A DNA stretch of 14,278 bases from Solobacterium sp. (GCA_016284975.1 JAEEPV010000082.1:1-14278), one strand, 5' to 3'; counted from the first letter of the stretch, positions 5,779 to 12,939 are shown. Made by a program: numbers and translations. The notes: generated by a model not told the origin, from the letters alone.

Positions 5779-7298
5779 ATCAGAAACTGTTAATGGCAAT
5801 AGATCTTGGCACCAGTTTCATCAAAGCGGGAGTATTTGACCTTTCCGGGAATGAACTCGTAGTCACGAAAGAAGCCGTGAAGAGTGAACAGCCCGGACCG
5901 GGTCAGTTTATCCAGCATGGCGAAGATCTGATGGAAGCAGTAGAGCGCTGTATGAAAAAAGCTGCTGAACAGCTGAAGGAACAGTCACAGCAGATCGCAG
6001 TCATAGGATTCACCGGTCAGATGGCCGGATTCATGGGAGTTGACCGCAACTGGAATGATGTCACGGGATGGTCCTGTTCGCTGGACACTCGCTATGTGCC
6101 GTATGCTGAAGCACAAAACGAACAGTTCTCCGATGATTTCTATCTGATTTCCGGCACCAACAGTCCGCTGTTTTCTTCGAAATATGCCTGGTTCCGCAGT
6201 GAATTTCCTGAGGAAGCAGAACGGATTGCCAAGTATGTGATGATCAGCGGCTATGTGATTGGAAAGCTCGGTGATCTTCCGATTGAAGATGCCGTGATTG
6301 ATGGTTCTCTGATCACCTGGACAGGACTGGCAGATGTGAAGAACCGTTGTTTCTCACAAAAGCTCTGTGAGGAACTCGAAATGGATCCTTCACGGCTGCC
6401 GATCGTCCGGCAGTCCACGGATATCGCCGGCCGGCTTTCAAAAGGCCCGGCTGAGCGAACCGGACTTCCGGAAGGCATTCCGCTGGTATGCGGAGCCGGA
6501 GACAAGATCGCCGGATGTGTCGGTGCCGCGAATCTGAAACAGGGCGATATGCTGTTTGAGGCAGCTTCCTTCGGTGCCGTCAGCTGTATGACCGAAGAAT
6601 ACATTCCGGATACGGAGGTACGGGGCTATGACATGCTGAATGGAAGCACCCGCGGAAGCTATGCGGCCCATTATTACATGCCGGGATCCGGCATTACACA
6701 GGAATGGTTCATTTCCAGGTTTTACCAAAAGGAAAATGAAACACTCGCACAGGCGTATGCACGCATGGATCAGGATATGGAGCACATTCCACCCGGTTGT
6801 GAAGGACTGTTTGCGGTGGGAATGCTTGGCGGAACCGTGATGCCGTTCAATGGTGATCTGCGCGGTGTATTTATGGGGCATACCTGGGCTCATACACCCG
6901 CTCATTTCTATCGGGCAATCGTTGAAAGCTTTGCATGTTCACTGAAAACCGCAGTTGAGCGGATAAACGCTCAGTATCCGCAGTATCAGAACCGAAGCAG
7001 CATCCGGATGATCGGCGGAGGTGCAGATTCTGCAGTATCCTCGCAGATCTTTGCGGATGTTCTGGGAATTCCAATTGAAACGCTGGAACGGCCAGACCCT
7101 GCCCTCTGGGGTGCCTGTCTGCTTGGTGCAAAAGGCATCGGACTGATTGATAATCTTGAACAATGTGCGTCCGAACATATTCGTGTGAAAACCCGTTATG
7201 AACCCGATCCATCGAAACGTGCGATATATGATCAGCTGCAGGAACGCTATAACCGATATGTCAGCATCATGACACCGCTGTGCAGAGAACTGCAGTAA
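5775..7298 (+). CDS. FGGY-family carbohydrate kinase (xylulokinase-like)
   Basis: This 507-residue kinase is full length for FGGY. The N-terminal phosphate loop is AIDLGTSFIKAG (8-19, Asp10), and the sugar-contact segment GFTGQMAGFMGVD is at 78-90. The catalytic base is Asp243 in CGAGDKIAGCVG, and the adenosine motif GGGADS is at 414-419. The family phosphorylates ketoses, polyols or related substrates with ATP in the cytoplasm. The layout and GQM segment are nearest in style to xylulokinases, but substrate cannot be read from these motifs. GGAGG (5766-5770) precedes the ATG by four bases and the start overlaps the upstream stop (ATGA). It lies 18 bases before the isomerase-fold gene. In the pathway it presumably makes the phosphorylated intermediate that the aldolase splits and the DeoR-type regulator senses. 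Confidence 0.92.
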   Translation: MNQKLLMAIDLGTSFIKAGVFDLSGNELVVTKEAVKSEQPGPGQFIQHGEDLMEAVERCMKKAAEQLKEQSQQIAVIGFTGQMAGFMGVDRNWNDVTGWSCSLDTRYVPYAEAQNEQFSDDFYLISGTNSPLFSSKYAWFRSEFPEEAERIAKYVMISGYVIGKLGDLPIEDAVIDGSLITWTGLADVKNRCFSQKLCEELEMDPSRLPIVRQSTDIAGRLSKGPAERTGLPEGIPLVCGAGDKIAGCVGAANLKQGDMLFEAASFGAVSCMTEEYIPDTEVRGYDMLNGSTRGSYAAHYYMPGSGITQEWFISRFYQKENETLAQAYARMDQDMEHIPPGCEGLFAVGMLGGTVMPFNGDLRGVFMGHTWAHTPAHFYRAIVESFACSLKTAVERINAQYPQYQNRSSIRMIGGGADSAVSSQIFADVLGIPIETLERPDPALWGACLLGAKGIGLIDNLEQCASEHIRVKTRYEPDPSKRAIYDQLQERYNRYVSIMTPLCRELQ

Positions 7299-7316
7299 TA
7301 ATACTGGAGAGAACAA

Positions 7317-8669
7317 ATGGAAAAAGTAAAAACACTGAAAGCAACTGTAGTTCCGCTTCAATTCAAAGAAGCGAATGAACGTGAACGGGGAGAATACGAA
7401 GAACAGCTTGCAAAACTGAATGAACTGTATGGCGATACTGCGGTATTCCTCGATACCGTTATCGTCGGTGATCCGATTCCGGAATGTGATGCAATCCTGT
7501 TCCCGCAGATGATTGGTGCAGGATATCACTACAAAGAGGTTTATCATTCATACAACAAACCGATTCTGGTAATCACCTCCCGATTTGGTACCGTGGATAT
7601 GTGGGACTGGGAACTGATCAGCTATATGCGCAGTGCCGGTCTGAATGTGTTCTCCCCTTACAGTGTGGAACTCGGAAAAGTTATTTTCCGGGCACTTGCC
7701 GTAAAGAATCATCTCAATGGTGCGAAGTTCCTGATGTTTCAGGATGATCCCGGAGAAGGAATGCAGGCATATATCTTCAAGCGTTTCTACTGGTGGGAAA
7801 AAGAATGTACAGAGACAATGGAACGTCTGTTTGGCATCAAAATGATTTACAGCAGCTGGAAAGCAGTTAATCAGCGTGCGGATGAGATTGATCCTGCCAA
7901 AGCACTGGAAGAATTTAACTCCTGGGATCTGCCGTGCGATCCCTGCGTAACAGATGAGCAGAAGACGCTGATCGGTCAGCTTTATCTTGCGATCTGTGAA
8001 AAGATCGATGTACTTGGCGGGGTGGATGGAATCGGTGCCAACTGTCTGAACGAATCCATGTATTCCAAGACGACACCATGTACGATCTGGAGCAGACTGT
8101 TTGAGAAATACGGCATCATCTGGTGCTGTGAGGGAGATACGCTCACCCTGCTGTCCACCTATATCCTTTATCGTTCCATGGAAGCACCGATCCAGATGAC
8201 CAATATCTATCCGTTCCTGGTCGGACAGGCAGCGATCTTCCATGAACGAATCGACAAGTTCCCGGATGTGGAAGATCCGGAAAACCACGCACTCGGTGTC
8301 CATTGCGGTTATGCCGGATTTGCCCCGCGTGTCTTCTGTGGCTGTAAGTGGAAAGTCATGCCAAAAGTACTCGCGATCGTCAATGAGAAATCAACGATGG
8401 TTGACTGTGAACTTCCGGTTGGTGACATGGTCCTGGCTAAGATCAATCCTTCCTTTGACAAAATCACCATCATCCCCGGAGAGATTGAAAAATTCGTTCA
8501 GTTTCCGAATACCGATTCTCTGAACGCCACTCTGCTGCATTACCGCAACGGAGAAAAAGTGATGGAAGAGCTTCCTTCTCACCATCAGATGATCATTGTC
8601 GGAAAACAGAAGGCTAAGATCATTCAGATTGCCCGTGTATTTGGATGGGACTGCGAAGTAATCGAATAG
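7317..8669 (+). CDS. L-fucose/L-arabinose isomerase-fold protein
   Basis: This 450-residue protein resembles the shorter relatives of L-fucose isomerase (COG2407 type). N-terminal alternating strands include AILFPQMIGAGY (59-70) and KPILVITSRFGTVDMWDWE (81-99). Candidate metal ligands in the order found in FucI are Glu246 (CLNESMY), Asp274 (WCCEGDTLTL) and His329 (GVHCGYAGFAPR). A C-terminal SHHQMIIVG (421-429) resembles the family's terminal barrel. Classical members interconvert aldoses and ketoses using Mn2+. E. coli FucI is 591 residues, so this is a shorter form and true isomerase activity is inferred. GGAGA (7306-7310) lies about 7 bases before the ATG. It is the last gene of the operon, followed by a strong terminator. 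Cysteine is unusually frequent around 241-271 and 330-343. Confidence 0.8.
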   Translation: MEKVKTLKATVVPLQFKEANERERGEYEEQLAKLNELYGDTAVFLDTVIVGDPIPECDAILFPQMIGAGYHYKEVYHSYNKPILVITSRFGTVDMWDWELISYMRSAGLNVFSPYSVELGKVIFRALAVKNHLNGAKFLMFQDDPGEGMQAYIFKRFYWWEKECTETMERLFGIKMIYSSWKAVNQRADEIDPAKALEEFNSWDLPCDPCVTDEQKTLIGQLYLAICEKIDVLGGVDGIGANCLNESMYSKTTPCTIWSRLFEKYGIIWCCEGDTLTLLSTYILYRSMEAPIQMTNIYPFLVGQAAIFHERIDKFPDVEDPENHALGVHCGYAGFAPRVFCGCKWKVMPKVLAIVNEKSTMVDCELPVGDMVLAKINPSFDKITIIPGEIEKFVQFPNTDSLNATLLHYRNGEKVMEELPSHHQMIIVGKQKAKIIQIARVFGWDCEVIE

Positions 8670-8698
8670 TATTACAGGATTCATTGCGAAATTGAAAA

Positions 8699-8738
8699 AT
8701 GCCGAATGTCCTGGATCAGGATGCTCGGCATTCTTTTG
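8699..8738 (+). terminator. Intrinsic terminator of the deoC operon
   Basis: A long hairpin occupies 8699-8731. The outer stem is ATGCCGA/TCGGCAT, followed by one mismatch and two wobble pairs, then the inner stem TCCTG/CAGGA with a GAT loop. TCTTTTG follows. It starts about 30 bases after the last stop codon and closes the five-gene transcript. The stretch from 8740 to 8866 shows no gene or further structure. Confidence 0.85.
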
Positions 8739-8866
8739 TTAATCCTTATTTGGGAAGTCTGTTTCTCAGGCTTGTTACTGTGTTCCGCTTTTCAATGATT
8801 ACAATAATCAAATTACCTTCCTGCTTACTGGCCCGGTTCTCGTTCCCGTTATGCTTTTTTCAGGAT

Positions 8867-9601
8867 TTAAAACAACGATAACAGCTTTGTAATATAGTTT
8901 TTGGAATCCGCATATTCCGGAATGCTCATAAACAGCTTATACGCATCTTTGTATTCTTTTGATTCAAACAGTTCCACTGCCTTCTTATAAACCATCTCAT
9001 ATGCTTCATCACTGGTTTTCAGTACTTCCTCGGTTTTAATGAGATTGATTGCTTCATCCAGTTTTCCATCCAGCAATGCTCTTTCTACCTTTGACAGCTT
9101 CTCACGGATTTCTTTCTGCAGACTGCATACCTCAAGCATGTCCTTGGCATCCTTGTAATCGCCAACTTGTGTAAAGAGTTCTGCGGCCTTATCAAAATCA
9201 CCGTCTACCATCAAAGACAGTCCATACTGATACTTTGCGTCCTGAAGCTTCGCGTCTGCTTTATGACCGGCCATTTTATACGCCTGAACCGCATGCGCGA
9301 AGTCTCCCTGCTGCATAAACCTATCCCCGTTTTTGATCTGCTGGTTCGGGAAATAGACGAAGAATAAAAAAGCGATGGCACATATTACAAGCAGGATTCC
9401 GCCATAACGAATCACATTATTCGTCACTTTCTGATTTTTATTGGCCTCAATTTTAACAGCAACCTCAGAAATAATATTTTTGCTGTCTTTAAAACCCTCG
9501 GGAAGTTCCTTGAGAATCGCAAGACCTTTTTCCAAAGATTCCTTTGTATCCTGAGCAATGAGTTTCAGGGCTTCTTCATATTTTTCTTCATTTGTAAGCA
9601 T
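8867..9601 (-). CDS. Single-pass membrane protein with 'YKDAK' TPR-like repeats
   Basis: The protein has 244 residues. An N-terminal charged segment (1-62) is followed by one membrane helix (about 66-84) and a helical C-terminal part. Asn/Lys/Arg before the helix suggests the N-terminus is inside and the repeat part outside. A short motif recurs: LPEGFKDSKN (33-42), VGDYKDAKDM (146-155), IPEYADSKNY (227-236) and a looser one at 110-119, each closing a helix pair as in TPR/Sel1-like solenoids. Proteins with this motif are common in Bacillota but have no defined role; a scaffold or envelope-assembly function is possible. GAGGTG lies 8 bases before ATG 9599-9601. It is downstream of the esterase-like gene on the same strand with a 69-base gap and its own candidate promoter. 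Function unknown. Confidence 0.75.
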   Translation of the reverse strand: MLTNEEKYEEALKLIAQDTKESLEKGLAILKELPEGFKDSKNIISEVAVKIEANKNQKVTNNVIRYGGILLVICAIAFLFFVYFPNQQIKNGDRFMQQGDFAHAVQAYKMAGHKADAKLQDAKYQYGLSLMVDGDFDKAAELFTQVGDYKDAKDMLEVCSLQKEIREKLSKVERALLDGKLDEAINLIKTEEVLKTSDEAYEMVYKKAVELFESKEYKDAYKLFMSIPEYADSKNYITKLLSLF

Positions 9602-9626
9602 CGTCTTAACACCTCATCTTAATCGA

Positions 9627-9635
9627 ATCATATCA
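9627..9635 (-). promoter_or_regulatory. Candidate extended -10 promoter of the repeat protein gene
   Basis: On the minus strand TGATATGAT at 9635-9627 is an extended -10 (TG, one base, TATGAT). No good -35 sits at the usual distance, as is tolerated for extended -10 promoters. The start would be near 9620, leaving a short leader that holds the GAGGTG ribosome site. Confidence 0.4.
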
Positions 9636-9670
9636 TATTCACTGTCCAAAAACTGTGTTTGATCTTCGTC

Positions 9671-10861
9671 TTATTCCTCTGCTGATGGCGAATCGGTCAG
9701 TACCGGTATCCCCTGCGTAAAGAGCTCCAGTCCATGGTTATGAATATCGCCGTTCATTGCGCTCATCAGCCAGCGGGCACAGGATTCTCCGTTATATCCT
9801 TTACTGTAAAACTGTGTCCAGAGAATGGTATGCGGGGTAAGCGAGCTGGTTCCAATCCAGTCTGCCCAGATATATACTCCCGAATTCGGCAGTTTGAGCA
9901 GCCGATCAATCATATTCTGAAGATCCTTCTCAAATACATCCCCCAGTGCTTCATCCGAAAGGAATATACCGTTCAGAAGATAGTTCTGATACTGAATCAG
10001 CCCACCGTCACGATACGATCCTGTATAAAGAATCTTTGCGTCCGGCCAATGAGCCGAACAATTCTCCAGAGAATCCAATACCGGATTCTCACTGCTCCAG
10101 CAGTCTGTGATTTCCTTAGGCGCACCCCATACTTCGCCGGCCAGTTCATTCCACCTGTCATACAGCAGCAGCGCACTGTCTACCAGTACTGCTTTTTGAG
10201 GAACACCCGGGAAATACCCGGCAAATATCTGATCCGCAAGAAACGCTGCTCCAAAGCCCCCTGCTGACCATCCCGCAACCAGAACGGTATCCGGATTGCC
10301 GGCATATTGAACCGCTTCATTCAAAAACAGCCGTACATTGTTGTACCCATTATGATGCAGGATCTGCTGTTCCCCCTGACTGTCGGTATATGAAAAGTCC
10401 GCAGTACCGATATGGAGATCTGCTGTACTATATGGGATTGCCAGTATTGTCCAGTCATGAAAAGGATTGCGTTCATCACTGCTTGCGATTCCGGTTGTTT
10501 CTGTTCCGGAATCTTTGGAATGGTGAATATACATATCATCTCCCATGGCCGCTGTTGTTTCATTAATTGAAAGCCCGCCGCCATAGAAATAGACGATAAC
10601 CTTATTTTCCGTTCCTTTTCGAACCAGACCATGCCATTGATCCCCCGTGGAATCCACTGCTCCTTTGGGAGAAACGGAATGCCATTCCCCTTCCTTCAGG
10701 GATGAGGTTGCTTCCGTGTAGGTTTGCGGAAGGACCATCTGTCTGGAAAGACCGGCGATACTGGCACTCTTATGAATTCCCAGCAGTGAAAATAAAACAA
10801 TCGCCGCGATTACGACAAATGCGAACAGTCCTTCTGAGGGTTTGTTTCTTTCCGGATTCAT
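9671..10861 (-). CDS. Membrane-anchored pectin-acetylesterase-family hydrolase
   Basis: From ATG 10859-10861 the protein has 396 residues. A signal anchor (about 11-30) puts the alpha/beta hydrolase domain outside the cell. Family features are the oxyanion strand VIVYFYGGG (88-96), the nucleophile elbow AGWSAGG with Ser199, and a plausible Asp284 (GSYRDGG) and His344 (LTPHTILW) to complete the triad. The family removes O-acetyl groups from pectin and related glycans; the substrate here is unproven. The open frame extends 39 codons upstream to 10978, but that extension runs through the terminator hairpin at 10931-10952 and has no signal-like character, so the ATG at 10861 is preferred. Only a weak AGAG precedes it and a TACAAT box ends 7 bases upstream, so it may be leaderless. 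No carbohydrate-binding module is seen. Confidence 0.8.
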   Translation of the reverse strand: MNPERNKPSEGLFAFVVIAAIVLFSLLGIHKSASIAGLSRQMVLPQTYTEATSSLKEGEWHSVSPKGAVDSTGDQWHGLVRKGTENKVIVYFYGGGLSINETTAAMGDDMYIHHSKDSGTETTGIASSDERNPFHDWTILAIPYSTADLHIGTADFSYTDSQGEQQILHHNGYNNVRLFLNEAVQYAGNPDTVLVAGWSAGGFGAAFLADQIFAGYFPGVPQKAVLVDSALLLYDRWNELAGEVWGAPKEITDCWSSENPVLDSLENCSAHWPDAKILYTGSYRDGGLIQYQNYLLNGIFLSDEALGDVFEKDLQNMIDRLLKLPNSGVYIWADWIGTSSLTPHTILWTQFYSKGYNGESCARWLMSAMNGDIHNHGLELFTQGIPVLTDSPSAEE

Positions 10862-10868
10862 TACTCTA

Positions 10869-10898
10869 ATTGTAGCGAAGTGTTTGCATGTCGTGGAA
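10869..10898 (-). promoter_or_regulatory. Weak candidate promoter of the esterase-like gene
   Basis: On the minus strand TACAAT (10874-10869) follows TTCCAC (10898-10893) after 18 bases. The -10 is good and the -35 poor. Transcription would begin at or beside the ATG at 10861. Confidence 0.3.
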
Positions 10899-10923
10899 CC
10901 AATTAACAATGTAACGGAACCAT

Positions 10924-10952
10924 TATGAAACAGAGCCCTGATGAAGGCTCTG
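10924..10952 (-). terminator. Probable intrinsic terminator of the ATC hydrolase/HMA/methyltransferase operon
   Basis: On the minus strand a 7-bp perfect stem CAGAGCC/GGCTCTG (10931-10952, 8-base loop) is followed by TTTCAT. The T run is short, so termination may be partial. A smaller hairpin (CATTG/CAATG, 10967-10980) precedes it. Confidence 0.55.
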
Positions 10953-11016
10953 CTATAGATGCAATTCATTGATTTCAATGTCTTTCTGTACGGAAGAATT
11001 GAGCGGTTTTTTTACA

Positions 11017-11850
11017 TCATTCTTTGAACGTTATTTTTATGATCTTCATCTTCACCACACTGTCGCAGAAAAGGATCATCAATTTGTGGAACATTCCGAC
11101 ATTATGGTAAATATCCCGATAGCCTCGCATATAACTTCTAGCAGTGACGGTGGAAAAACGATCGCTCCAGCCAAGTATCTCCTTTTCATTTTCCAGTGAG
11201 AAGTAGGCCCCTACATCCGTGATGCCGGCTTCTTTCAGCCAGGTCTTCCGCATCAGCTTCGCTCCCCGCTCATTGCAGGAGTCAAATACAACGACCCCTT
11301 CAGGAAAATGTTCAGCCATAGCGGAGAAAAGCTTCTTCACATCATCCGTCTTAAAGTAATAGAACACACCTGCCGCAAAGAAAACGGCGCCGTTTTTCGC
11401 ATCAATCTCTTCCATCCAGGTCAGATCATTCAGATCGTATTCCAGATTCTGTTCACGTTCTCCTGCAGGCAGCAGTTCGTTCCGCACCCGGATTACATCC
11501 GGCAGATCGATGTTATAACCACGACAGAGTCCGTTATCACATTTACGAAACGTATCATCCAGGCCGCAGCCAAGATTAACAACAGCAGCTCTGGGATGAT
11601 CCTTCAGATATTCTTCCACTTCGCAGCACAGATCGTACTGTCTCTGGGCAACTTCCAGTGCACCAAAAAGCCCTGCCGGAGATTCCATCTTTCGGCGTTT
11701 TTCCGCAAAATCATAATCGAGACAGTCGCATATGCGTTTAGCTTCCGGATCAGAGAACAACTCGGGAAAATGCTCGGAACACACCAGCCGTCCAAACAAC
11801 GGAATGATTAAAGTCTCCTGAACGGTATTTTTCGCAATGTGGTATTTCAT
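11017..11850 (-). CDS. SAM-dependent methyltransferase, TcmP/leucine carboxyl methyltransferase type
   Basis: This 277-residue protein contains a class I SAM-binding fold. Motif I is VVNLGCGLDDTF (90-101), the acidic ribose-binding step is NIDLPDVI (Asp115), and AAGVFYYF (159-166) is the motif typical of the LCMT/TcmP group, which O-methylates carboxyl or hydroxyl groups. Arg122 and the N-terminal VCSEHFPELF segment also fit bacterial members. The acceptor is unknown. The ATG at 11848-11850 is preferred over an upstream in-frame ATG at 11910, because AAGGA lies 7 bases before it and the upstream 20 codons overlap the HMA gene. The GGAGG overlapping the HMA stop codon may add to translation. 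It is the last gene of the operon and its partners suggest thiol or metal chemistry rather than an antibiotic pathway. Confidence 0.83.
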   Translation of the reverse strand: MKYHIAKNTVQETLIIPLFGRLVCSEHFPELFSDPEAKRICDCLDYDFAEKRRKMESPAGLFGALEVAQRQYDLCCEVEEYLKDHPRAAVVNLGCGLDDTFRKCDNGLCRGYNIDLPDVIRVRNELLPAGEREQNLEYDLNDLTWMEEIDAKNGAVFFAAGVFYYFKTDDVKKLFSAMAEHFPEGVVVFDSCNERGAKLMRKTWLKEAGITDVGAYFSLENEKEILGWSDRFSTVTARSYMRGYRDIYHNVGMFHKLMILFCDSVVKMKIIKITFKE

Positions 11851-11860
11851 CACAGATTCC

Positions 11861-12118
11861 TTACCTCCAGCCGAATAATCCTTTCTTCTCATAAGGGGCT
11901 GACGCAGCACTCAGACAGGTATAACCTGTGGCATTGATCGCTGCCTTCAGCCGATCAATATCGACTGCCTCTTCCGTCAGAAAGGAAGCTTCCTTTTTAT
12001 TTTTTGAAGCGGTAACTTTCTTTGCGTTCGGTATAGCCTTTCGGATTGTATCGCAGATATGTGCCTCGCACATTCCGCACATCATCCCGTCAATTTTCAT
12101 GATCGTTTGAATCATCAT
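11861..12118 (-). CDS. Heavy-metal-associated (HMA) domain mini-protein
   Basis: The protein is 85 residues long, essentially one ferredoxin-like HMA domain plus a tail EKKGLFGWR. The metal loop is IDGMMCGMCEAH with Cys14 and Cys17 and three nearby Met residues. The second half (DIDRLKAAINATGY) is the typical HMA helix-turn. Such domains carry Cu(I) or other soft metals in the cytoplasm and pass them to a partner. No P-type ATPase or other copper gene lies in this window. The upstream stop and this ATG abut (TAAATG), and AGAGG lies 4 bases before the first ATG and 7 before the second, so either Met may start. The stop is 10 bases before the methyltransferase start. A freestanding HMA protein beside an ATC-hydrolase homologue is a recurring pairing in Bacillota, to my recollection. 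Confidence 0.85.
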   Translation of the reverse strand: MMIQTIMKIDGMMCGMCEAHICDTIRKAIPNAKKVTASKNKKEASFLTEEAVDIDRLKAAINATGYTCLSAASAPYEKKGLFGWR

Positions 12119-12754
12119 TTATCCTCTTTTCTTCTTATATCCGCAGTCACAATAAGGACCACCGGATGCCAGAGTATACTTTCGTACGAAATCAGTGACG
12201 CCGCTTGCTTCGCTCATGGCATAGTCCAGATGACACATCGCCGGAACCTGTTCATACAGTCCCAGTTCCTTCATCAGCGTGCAGATACCACACTTTGAAA
12301 AGCGGGCTTCATAACCGCTTCCATCCGCATAAGGCAGAAACTCCATATTCCAGGAATAAGGATTCCGATCAGCGGCGTTTCGTTCTGCCGCCGCCTTCAT
12401 TTTCCGGACATCTTTATCACTGTATTTCTGTTTCCCTCCCAGACGGCAGAACCACTTCATCGGTTTGATCATCATCGCTTTTTCGTAATACTCTTTCAGC
12501 TGCTCAATATCGGGTTTTGTTTTCATACTCAGCAGAAACGAAGAAAACACTGCACAGTTCACAATATTCATCCTGAACCAGTCATCTTTCTCAAATTCCG
12601 GCAGCCTGTTTATGATCTCTTTATATTTCTGTTTGGCTGACACAGCGATCTGATCTGCCTCCTGATCCGTGAAATGCAGGACAGATACCAGATTGTCCCG
12701 GAACGATTTCCGAAACAGAACCCACATTCCCGCTGGCATACCAATATAGTTCAT
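12119..12754 (-). CDS. L-2-amino-thiazoline-4-carboxylic acid (ATC) hydrolase-family protein
   Basis: The protein is 211 residues. The C-terminal half has the family's signature run: RFSKCGICTLMKELGL (151-166), then PAMCHLDYAM (171-180), TLASGG (194-199) and CDCGYKKK (202-209). Cys155, 158, 174, 202 and 204 with Asp177 form a pattern suited to a metal or nucleophile site. The named family member opens the thiazoline ring of ATC on the route to cysteine, but most homologues in Bacillota are of unproven function, so the name marks family only. GGAGG lies 8 bases before ATG 12752-12754. It is first in a three-gene operon, with no spacer before the HMA gene, and is preceded by a promoter with several inverted repeats. 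No signal peptide or membrane helix is apparent. Confidence 0.82.
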   Translation of the reverse strand: MNYIGMPAGMWVLFRKSFRDNLVSVLHFTDQEADQIAVSAKQKYKEIINRLPEFEKDDWFRMNIVNCAVFSSFLLSMKTKPDIEQLKEYYEKAMMIKPMKWFCRLGGKQKYSDKDVRKMKAAAERNAADRNPYSWNMEFLPYADGSGYEARFSKCGICTLMKELGLYEQVPAMCHLDYAMSEASGVTDFVRKYTLASGGPYCDCGYKKKRG

Positions 12755-12782
12755 ACCCCTATCCTCCAGTCGATCACGATGA

Positions 12783-12817
12783 AGTTAATTATAACTAACC
12801 CATTTGTTATGATAACT
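12783..12817 (-). promoter_or_regulatory. Promoter and candidate operator of the ATC hydrolase/HMA/methyltransferase operon
   Basis: On the minus strand TTATCA (12815-12810) and a perfect TATAAT (12793-12788) are 16 bases apart, with the start expected near 12781. Inverted repeats cover the whole promoter: AGTTA/TAACT at 12783-12796, ATAAC/GTTAT at 12791-12810 with 10 bases between, and GTTATgATAAC at 12806-12816. A regulator binding GTTAT half-sites would block polymerase. No such regulator gene is in the window. Confidence 0.55.
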
Positions 12818-12825
12818 CTTACTGA

Positions 12826-12858
12826 CGAAAAAAACACCTCGGATTTCTCCAAAGTGTT
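12826..12858 (-). terminator. Intrinsic terminator of the serine beta-lactamase-family gene
   Basis: On the minus strand an 11-bp stem (AACACTTTGGA with TCCGAGGTGTT, two wobble pairs) encloses a GAAA tetraloop (12833-12858). A run of T residues follows, giving TTTTTTT into CG. It lies about 80 bases after the stop. The intervening 12859-12939 shows no other feature. Confidence 0.85.
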
Positions 12859-12939
12859 CCCCTTTTTGTTCTTTCGCTCTGATGATGTCTGATTACGAAG
12901 CCCTAAGAACTATGCAGCGAACTTCCAGGATAATGGAAA

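Noticed and set aside
6438..8303. Minus-strand open frames opposite the kinase and isomerase genes
   Set aside because: They are shadows of confidently assigned coding regions, with no motifs or promoters of their own.
8740..8866. Possible small gene or regulatory RNA between the convergent transcripts
   Set aside because: No ribosome site with a sensible frame and no stable hairpin series was seen. A 60-codon plus-strand frame (8699-8881) starts inside the terminator and shows no family features.
10862..10978. 39-codon upstream extension of the esterase-like gene
   Set aside because: It would encode the upstream operon's terminator hairpin and would bury the signal anchor inside the protein.
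11851..11910. Upstream in-frame ATG (11910) for the methyltransferase
   Set aside because: It would overlap the HMA gene by about 50 bases, while a good ribosome site serves ATG 11850.
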